From NCBI GenBank assembly GCA_015832175.1, contig WJXW01000011.1, positions 558,001 through 622,000 on the forward strand: a DNA stretch of 64,000 nucleotides, read 5' to 3'. Below are positions 56,479-64,000 of the stretch, piece after piece. Positions within the stretch are counted from its first letter, which is position 1. Every line of letters begins with the position of its first letter. Origin of the DNA: Paraphaeosphaeria minitans. Lineage: Eukaryota > Ascomycota > Dothideomycetes > Pleosporales > Didymosphaeriaceae. Under the pieces are notes generated by a model that saw only the letters and a list, made by a program, of their open reading frames with translations, was not told the origin of the DNA and did not search any database. Position numbers and translations under genes: made by a program.

Positions 56479-59400
56479 ATGGCAGAAGTACAGCTTATTA
56501 ATCGCGCTAGCTAGCCCTACTAGTTTGTCTAGCTTTAATTCTAAGTAAACTTAAAAAGAATCTAGAACTAAATTAACCTAGAGGCGATTAACACTCTAGC
56601 AATTAATTACGTAAAGCTAGAACAACCTCCACTCCTATAGAAACTATTACTAATTACGGATACAGCCTCTATAGTAAGTATTTAATTATACAAAGTAGAG
56701 CTTACTAAGTATAAAATAGATAAGGAGAGCTTTCCTTTATAAATAGTAGAATATAGAGTAGCAGTTTTAGACTAGCAAGTAGACTATACTAAGATACAGA
56801 ATCTCTAGACTTAGGTAAACGCTACAGTATCGCCTAATCTGCTTACTCCTGCCATAATCACTCTAGTTAATATACGCTAAACTACGCTTTAGTCCCTAAT
56901 TTAACTCTTAAAAGAAGATCTCGCACTAAATAAAAGAGCTATATAGAATAATATTTAAGCTTTGTACCACACTTATCTTAAAAAGGCTAAGTAAGTAAGA
57001 TAAAGTCCTAAGACCTAGTTTAAAGAGTGGTAGCTCCTCTATTAAAAAGTAAAAACCTACTTAATTAGCGAAATTTGTAGACTACTTACTACCTAAGATT
57101 TCCTAGATATAATTACCGCGTGTATAGCACTAGATTAGGCCTAATTAATAAACTAACAACTAATTTAGGATAAGACGCTAGGATAGAATTAGATTACGCT
57201 AGACAATCTAGGGAAGGTATTTTTAGCGCTTGTCTAAGAGTATTTAATCTAATCTAGTTCTAATAAAATAAGTAGGGTATTCGCCACTTTTAATAGATTA
57301 TTAAAACAATCTACTAACTCTAATAGTTCTAGTTTGTCCAATTAGACAAAGAAACAACCAAACTGTCCCTATAAGCCCTATACTTATAGGTAGAAACTAA
57401 TAGAGTGCCAAAGACTTTAAACCGCGATAGCTAGATTACCCTAGGATAGAATATTATTATTTAATCTTACTAATAAAGAAAAATTAGAGATTCTTAATTA
57501 ACTTAAGTAGCCTAAGTAGTTAAACCTTTGTAATAAGATCACAAAGGCAGAATAGAACAAGAAATAATTCTCTACTAAAACTATTAAGTATTCTAGTAGT
57601 ATTACTGCTACTCTACTAAACCTATTTAATCTGCCTATAGACAATAGAGTATTAGGTGTCTACTCTACTCTATATTCTAACGCTTATCCCCTATTAGAAT
57701 GTACAATACTAGATAGTGCTAGAGTAGTTCACCTAGTTAATAATTGCAAAAGACTTATTCCTAGGACGTTTTAATTATTAAACAAGAGTGTAGAGGTAGG
57801 TACATAAAGCCTCCTAATCTTAGGAATTAGTAATAGACTAATTAAGAACGCTTTGCATAGGAAAAATAGGAGATTTACAGAAGATCTACTGCTCTAAGAA
57901 GTAAGAGTAGTAGAAGGCTTTTATATAAATATTATATTAGAAGCTCTTTTAAAAAAAGTAAAGATTTAGTACCTTAGTTTAGATTACACTCTTAGGATTA
58001 GAAGCCTAGAATAAAGCGTTGTCTTAGTAAACCTAAGATGCGAGTATAACCTTACTTTCCTATAATATAAGCTAATTTACTCTTATCTAACTATTATAAG
58101 TGTGACCACTAAAGGATTATCCTAGGTTAATATTAAGAGATTAGATTCTAAGGACCTCTAGCACCTTTAAGTAGGGTATATAGGAAGTAGAGCCCTATAA
58201 GCTCTAGTAACTGCAGCCTAAGGTGTAAAGATTACTAGAATATTAAGGAAGGATTGTAAGCACTATACTACTGCACACGTAACCTAGGTAATCTCTAGAA
58301 GACCTAGAGAACAATTACCTAGGCTATTTTACTTATTATCCTAGGATCTATTTAATATGCCTACTGCTTAAAATAGAGAAAACTAGGTTTTACTAATTAA
58401 AGAAGATTTTAGCAAGAAACCTTACGTTTTTAATCTTAGAATAAAGACGCTTTCTAAGATAATAAGAGTGTAGTAGGATTTCTTAGCTCTTATTAATACA
58501 AAATACGAGCTTTAAATCACAAAAATTTACTAGAATAATAATACAGCAACACTTCTATAGAGAGGGAAATTCTAGTACAAATTTTAGGCTAATTAGGAAA
58601 GGATAACAATTAGCAGACTACTACCCTATACGCATGAGCCTAATGGCGCTACAGAAAAAGTAGGCTAGGAGCTTATAATAAAAGTAATTAAAATACAAAT
58701 AAGCGTAAATCTACTATTAAATCTCTAGCCTAAAATTATATAAGCAGCATGCTAGCTCTAAGGAATAATTCCTAGCCTAGTATTAGGCTATTAATTACCT
58801 AATAAAACGTTAGATGCTTAGTTTAGACAATATTTTTATTATTTTAAACTAGTAAAAACATAATATAGGACAGCTAATCTTTGTCTAAACTAGAGTGCTA
58901 TCTACGCCTATAGCTACTAAGCTTACTCTTTAGATTAGAAGCGTGCAGCTAGGTAAGACAGAAAAGAATTTAAAGTAAATTCTAGAGGCTATATTAGATA
59001 CCTAGTAGGCTATAAAGCTTCTAATATCTACTAAATATAGATTCCCTAGCTTAATTAGGTAATTACCACATAAAACATAAGGTTTAATAAGTCCTTATTC
59101 TATAAAGGATTAGAGGAATAATCTATTCTAAAGATAGAAGCGTTAAAAATAGTAAAAAGCCTCTAAAAAGGAGAGCTAAACAATCTAGAAGAAGCGTATA
59201 AAGAGACGCTTAATATTCTTCCTAAAATAAACAAGTATATAAGAACTACTACTAGACCTATAGGTGACCCTTAAGTAATTAAAAGCAAAGTAGGCCAGCT
59301 AAGTAATTAGAAACCTAAGGTACCTACTACTAAGCAAGCTGTAGGCTTAGCTAGCTAGTAGCTAAGAATTCGCTTAAGTAGAAAAGAAAGTATAGGACTT

Positions 59401-61548
59401 ATAACTCCTAATTAAACACTAGAGCTAGGTAATTTTAGGGGTAATCTATTAAGCAATTAAGAGATATTTAGCAGCCACCAGAACACTACTAAGAGAGCTA
59501 GCCCACTAGAATCTAGGGATTTAATACCCTATTTATTAGTAGAAACTAATTAGGTTACTAATTAACCTAGCGCAGATAACTTAATTACGCTAGATAAAGC
59601 AGATAACCTACTAGCGCACTAAAGGCGAAGGCAGATCTATCTAGAGGCAAGTAGAATAAGTAGGCGAAATTGTGGTAAAGCACTAGAAATTAACTAACTA
59701 ATAAATCGCTATCTACTATTACGAAGATTAAGGAAGTAAAATAATTAGGATAATTAGCTAAAGGGTAGGTAGAAGTTAGGTACTTATACACTAATTACTA
59801 ATTATCTTTAAAGTGATTTTAATATAATATTAGAGTACATGTTTATACTAGAAGTAGTAGAGGCCTAGTCTAAGTAAAAAGAATATATTATACTAAATAC
59901 AATAGTATTCGCTTCTATGCTTAGAAAGGCGCCTAGAGCGTCTTATATAGCTTAGACTTATAGAGACAAGCTTACACTAGAGCTAACCCTATAGAAACAC
60001 CTTTATAATTATCTATATAGAAAGCTATTCCTCCTTACTACTTATAAGGAGATCTCAACTTTATAAGATAAAGGTACCTAGACAGAGATTAAATAATTAA
60101 AGGTGTTAGAGCGACCGCTCCCTTTAAAGTAGGTCTTTACCTATAAGTTTAATTAAAACAGATACTTTAAAAAGTGTAAAGCTCAAATTATTGTAAGAGG
60201 AGATCTTTAGAAAAAAAATACTCTCTACTCTACCTATACTACTACCCTAGCAGCAAGATCTTTTTAATTAGCTATAGCTCTAGTAGCAGAATTTAATCTA
60301 GAAATCTTATAATTTAATATAGTAGGAGCGTTTCTAAATACTTTTATTATAGCCGCTAATCTAGTAACTTATAAATTACCTAATAGTTTTAAAAAGCGAG
60401 GAAAGTATATAAGATTAAATTAAGCTTTATATAGCTTAAGAGATTCACTACTTCTTTAGTATAAGGAATTTGCAAAATTACTTTAATCTTATAGACTCTT
60501 AGCTTCGCTAAAAGAGCTATGCCTTTTCTTTAATAGTAATTAAAGTATTATTATTCTATTTTATATTAACAATATTCTTCTTCTCTATCACAAGAGTAAA
60601 GAGAAAGAAGCCCTAGATTTTTAGAAAAAGATTACAAACAAATATAAAATTAAATTAAAAAGACTAGTAGAGTGGTTCCTAGGTATTCGAGTAATTAGGG
60701 ACAGAGAAGTAAGATTAATTTCTCTAGTCTATAATACCTATATTAATAAGATTACGAAAAAGTTTAATCTTTTAAACTCTAGGAGCTTCCCTCCTATACC
60801 TCTATTAGTAGAAGATCTTGTTCTAAGCACAGAAGAAGCCACTCCTTAATAAATAAAGCTTTTTTAAGAAAAGGTAGAATTAGCTCTCTACACAGTAATT
60901 ATACTACGCCTAGATATAGCCTTTACAGTATTAAAGCTATTACACTTTCTAATAAATCTAAGTAAAGAACACTTTGCTGCTATTAATTATATAATCCTTT
61001 ACCTCTATTAAACTAGATAGTAGGCTATAGTCTTTAGTGGCTATAATAGACCTAATCTGCTAATATGTAGAGATGCCTTATTCGCTAATAATCTAATATC
61101 ACAGCGATCTTCCTATAGATATATTATCCTATTATTTAGAGGAGCTATCTTATAGAAAGCAGCTTAACAGAACACAATCACCACTTTAATAATAGAAGTA
61201 GAGCTTCTAGCGCTTAAATATATAAGTAAAGAAGCTATAGTAATGAAGAGATTCTTTACTAAGCTTACTCTAGATCTAGGACCTTTATAGAAGGTCTATT
61301 GCAACAATCTTCAAACTATTCATTTAGTAATTAGAAAGAACAAAAGAATTACTACTTAACTACGCTATATAGATATTTAGAACATATAGTTGCAGTAAGA
61401 GCATACAAAAAGATCGTTTTAAGTAGAATATCTTTTAACTAGCAAAATGCCAGTAGATAGCCTCACAAAGGCTCTTACTTATTAGCAGTTTAATAAATTT
61501 AAAAGGCTACTAAATCTATAAGATATAAGCACAATAATCACAGAATAA
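56479..61548 (+). pseudogene. Cop2 gag-pol polyprotein (Ty1/Copia)
   Basis: 1689 codons in one frame from an intact ATG at 56479 (MAEVQLINRA) to TAA at 61546-61548; interrupted only by RIP stops. Domains in order: Gag with a helical region (EWQ-type LLY*KVKTYLISEI, about 57030); protease near 57700 (TILDSARVVHLVNN, former DSGA); GAG-pre-integrase and integrase (about 57950-58900, with HEPNGATEK at about 58635 in the core); linker; RT from about 60080, with AFLNTFI (about 60325), LYSLRDS (about 60428) and FYINNILLLYHKS (about 60560) in place of YVDDI; RNase H with MPVDSLTKAL at 61447-61476. Frame, order and length match Cop1. The catalytic Asp pair of RT is Asn-Asn. It would make a single polyprotein without a frameshift between gag and pol. 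Confidence 0.94.
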
Positions 61549-62572
61549 AAATAGGTAAGTAGAGAATTAATCTATTAACTACCTAGAATTATTAATTTAG
61601 AGCTAGGAAATAAGAAAAGAAAAAGAAAAGAAAGAAAAGATTAGAGGGAGAATAGGAATTAGAGAAAGAGGAGATTAAAGAGCTTATCTATAAGCATATA
61701 GACCCTCTTCCTCCTCTACTTAATTGTAGGGGTGCGAGAATCTCTCCTACAATTAGTAGTAGGAGATTCTCTCTATCCTCCTCCTCTCCTCCTCTTTATA
61801 GCAGGTGATTCCTTACTCTATCTACCTCCTCTACCTTAGCTTTATTTAGCAGCTTTTGTAGCCTTTACTATGCGTGCTTTAGCTAGATTATTAGATATCT
61901 AAAAGAGTTAGCAAAGCTCTAAACAATAGAAAGAGCGCAAGGTAATAATTAGAAAAAAACAACCTACTATAAGGTAGTAGGATTTAAAGGCTTAAACTAG
62001 TAGGCTTAAATTAGATAGGAGGTTAAAGCGTTAAAAGTAAAGGATTAAAGAGAGAAGATTAAGCGCTAGTAAAGGGCTTATATACTCTACCGCCTATTTA
62101 ATTATTAAGCGCTAAATACGCTCTTTTCTTACTACTTATTTCTCTTACTACTGCTCCTTCCTAATTAAAACGCGCCTGCCTATTGTACTTGCTAGCTAGT
62201 AAGAGCGGGGAAATTACTTTATAGTTAATAGGAAGTAAGCGAAAAGAGTAGTAGAACAGAAGCGTTTACGCTTTAGGCCTTTGTGACACGCTTATAAGCT
62301 CCTAACCCACTAGAAGAAGAGATTCTAGACACAATTCACAATAGGATTCGTGATTTAAAAGATAAATAGTGATTGTTTTACTATCACAACAAGTGGGGGG
62401 TGATAGAATCGCTATTCTTAAGATAAGGAGATTTAGAAGAATAATTCTTAATAGTTTTTTAATCTTTAAACAGCCTTTAGACAGTTTTTTAAAGATCTTT
62501 AGGAAGGATTTAGACAATTACAGATTACTTCTTAGAATAGGTGATCTGCTTTAAGCAATCACCTAGGGGGTG
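61549..62572 (+). other. Cop2 3' noncoding region with two hairpins and polypurine tract
   Basis: About 1 kb between stop and LTR. An inverted repeat at about 61735-61772 has 13-bp arms (gagaatctc-cctac type) around a short loop. A second inverted repeat at 62539-62564 (aggtgatctgctt / aagcaatcacct) touches the polypurine tract aggggg (62564-62570), just before the LTR. Short open frames here (62302-62517 minus, 62369-62554 plus) are not conserved in Cop1 and I do not count them as genes. Purine-rich runs (61615-61680) are present on this strand. Confidence 0.65.
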
Positions 62573-62767
62573 TGTTAAAGTAAAACACTCACTTCCGTGA
62601 TTCTTTCTAGATCTACTAATTCAGATTACAGGATTCTTACTAAGAGGCTCGTTTCTTTTATATATAGTCTACCCTTTTAGCATCCTTTCCTACAATTAGC
62701 TATTTATATTCTTTACAACTCTACTCCTAAATATCCTGTAATAGTTTAAGCCCTTTTTACCACAACA
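62573..62767 (+). repeat. 3' LTR of Cop2
   Basis: 195 bp, TGTTAAAGTAAAAC to TACCACAACA, followed by ATAGT. Confidence 0.94.
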
Positions 62768-64000
62768 ATAGTAATATACATGCGAGGAGATACAGGATTA
62801 TAGATTTATCTCTATCTTAAAAAGTACCTAGGAATAGACTATAATAATAATAACAATAATTATGTAAATAAATACGCTAATGCAGTTAATATTATTAAGA
62901 ATTATAATAACTTTAAGAAATACTTTAAATAACTCTTTAGAATTACTAATAAGGACTCTATTATAAAAGCAAAGATTTAGACTATAACTTAGAAATAATT
63001 AGTAGCTAAGTATATAGCTAAGTTTTATAGGTACGCTATACAGCTTAACTAGGATAATAAATCTCTTTAGAACATGTATAAATAAGGACTTAAATAGAAA
63101 CTATATAAGGAACTCTTACGTAGTAGTGCGCAAATTACTAACCTTAAGAAACTATATAAAGAAACTATTAGAATTAAGAAAGAATAGTTTTTACTATAAT
63201 AAGAGCTCTACTAAAACTCTAGGGTAATAAGCTTTAGATAACTAGTAAAAGTGGTTTATAAGAACTCTATTAGAATCGTCTAAAAGTAATAGCTAAGGAA
63301 CTACTAGAGATATGAACTAATAGAAGATGTCTAGTTTAACTATATAGGTAAAGGAAAAGGAGAAAGGATAGGCCCTAAGTAGCCTAATAAACACGTCTCT
63401 AATAGAAGTTAATAACTAATAACTAAGACTTATAAATACTTTATATATAGCAAACTAAGCTATATAGCTAGGAACTATAGATTAAAGAACAAAGTCTATT
63501 AAACTAAGTTAAATATACTAACTATTAAGGACTAAGAACCTAATAAGAAATAGGAAGTTATTATAACACTATTTAGTTACTAACGTGTTACACTAGAGTA
63601 AAGTAAGTAATTAGATTTACCTAACTTATAACTATACAAAGATCTAGAAGACAACTCTAACGTATACTATAATATAGAAAACGTAGAAGAAATACTAAAA
63701 TCTCCTACTCCTTACCTATAAAGTAGGTAGGAAGAAGACAACCCTATGTTACCTAAGTATAAACTAAATGTTTAGGACTATATAGAACCCTATAAGGCAC
63801 TAAAAAGAATATAACTTTATAAAAATAAGGAATTAGACTACGTACTAAAGTACTATTTAGACTACTAAAATCCTATATACTAATTCTATATATAAACGCA
63901 TTACAAAGAACTAATATGCGCACAATATAAGGTAGAAAAAGAGGAGAATAAGAAATAACTTAAAAGGAAACTACGCTATAGATAGATATAGATAGACTAC
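62768..64000 (+). pseudogene. Ch5 gag, main part
   Basis: Continues the frame broken at 56149. Asn-rich stretch DYNNNNNNY near 62840; capsid-like region; zinc knuckle remnant with YFIYSKLGYIARNY-like sequence near 63437-63475, in which the Cys/His positions are now Tyr; then DLPNLQLYKDLEDNSN near 63615-63660. Runs off the window. It parallels 8110-9340 of Ch3 almost base for base apart from transitions. Confidence 0.85.

Larger units (their letters stand above)
56150..62767 (+). mobile_element. Cop2, complete Ty1/Copia element
   Basis: 6618 bp with two 195-bp LTRs and a perfect duplication ATAGT (56145-56149 and 62768-62772). Same family as Cop1 but about 635 bp shorter, all in the 3' noncoding region. 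It lies in gag of Ch5. Confidence 0.95.
55519..64000 (+). mobile_element. Ch5, chromodomain Ty3/Gypsy, 5' part, interrupted by Cop2
   Basis: Begins with a 411-bp type b LTR preceded by CTGCC (55514-55518, the expected left duplication). Its gag is split by Cop2 at 56149/62768 (duplication ATAGT) and continues to the window end. The pol and 3' end lie outside the window, so the presence of a type B antisense ORF cannot be checked here. Confidence 0.9.

Noticed and set aside
62302..62517. 71-codon minus-strand open frame
   Set aside because: Lies in the Copia 3' region, not conserved as an open frame in Cop1, no motif.
62369..62554. 61-codon plus-strand open frame
   Set aside because: Overlaps the frame on the other strand and the hairpin near the polypurine tract; chance.
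1..64000. Host protein genes, tRNA or rRNA
   Set aside because: All coding-like signals fall in retroelement domains or their antisense frames; no tRNA-like folds or rRNA words were recognised by eye. A covariance-model search would settle it.
1..64000. Alternative genetic code with TAG/TAA as Gln
   Set aside because: Stops sit at Gln and also at Trp and Arg positions, copies differ from each other by transitions, and the catalytic residues are also lost; RIP explains all of it better than recoding.
1..64000. Centromere
   Set aside because: AT-rich nested retroelements occur in fungal centromeres, but nothing in the sequence alone separates a centromere from other RIP-altered heterochromatin. 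CENP-A ChIP would decide.

Overview
The window is a stack of nested, dead LTR retrotransposons and contains no host gene, tRNA or rRNA that I can see. The degraded reading frames belong to fungal Ty3/Gypsy and Ty1/Copia families. Damage is almost all C-to-T and G-to-A transitions: CAG, CAA and TGG codons appear as TAG or TAA, TpA is greatly enriched, and CpG words survive locally. That is the mark of repeat-induced point mutation (RIP), so the source is most likely a filamentous ascomycete (Pezizomycotina) and the window an AT-rich, gene-free compartment. Only fragments of open frame of about 60-73 codons remain.

Layout, left to right. 1-2955: 3' end of a chromodomain Gypsy (Ch1, +). 2956-3103: piece of a small LTR. 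3270-3581: solo LTR of a gag-only element (TSD TAAGT). 3582-5430: gag-protease-RT start of an old Gypsy (OG, +). 5546-32548: chromodomain Gypsy Ch2 (-, TSD GGTAG/GGTAA), split by Ch3 (+, 7471-14103, TSD ATTGC) and by GD1 (-, 15114-28770, TSD ATAT), which itself holds Copia element Cop1 (-, 15824-23076, TSD TTCTC). From 32549 to about 55262 the rest of OG lies on the minus strand, cut by a gag-only element GagE (+, 33389-36697, TSD AAGGT), Ch4 (-, 36970-43631, TSD AATTA), GD2 (-, 44722-54276, TSD ATAT) and a solo LTR (54743-54958, TSD ATAAT). From 55519 runs Ch5 (+), containing Cop2 (+, 56150-62767, TSD ATAGT), and leaving the window.

The target-site duplications and matching LTR lengths let the nest be peeled: OG is the oldest layer; GagE, Ch2, Ch4, GD2 and the solo LTR went into it; Ch3 and GD1 went into Ch2; Cop1 into GD1; Cop2 into Ch5.

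The most interesting biology is in the chromodomain Gypsy family. Ch1 to Ch5 share pol and a 205-bp LTR 3' part, but come with three unrelated U3 regions (types a, b, c). In the copies whose 3' end is in the window (Ch1, Ch2, Ch3, Ch4) an accessory ORF lies antisense between integrase/chromodomain and the 3' LTR. The type of ORF follows the type of U3, so antisense ORF plus U3 looks like an exchangeable cassette. The ORFs encode small Cys-rich, Lys/Glu-rich (probably coiled-coil) proteins. The unrelated GD family seems to have an antisense Cys-rich/Ser-rich frame in the same place. Other points: a conserved -1 frame relation between gag and pol, loss of a catalytic Asp in every RT examined, a 3.3-kb internal deletion derivative with a microhomology-like junction, an apparent inversion splitting OG, and a conserved hairpin next to the Copia polypurine tract.
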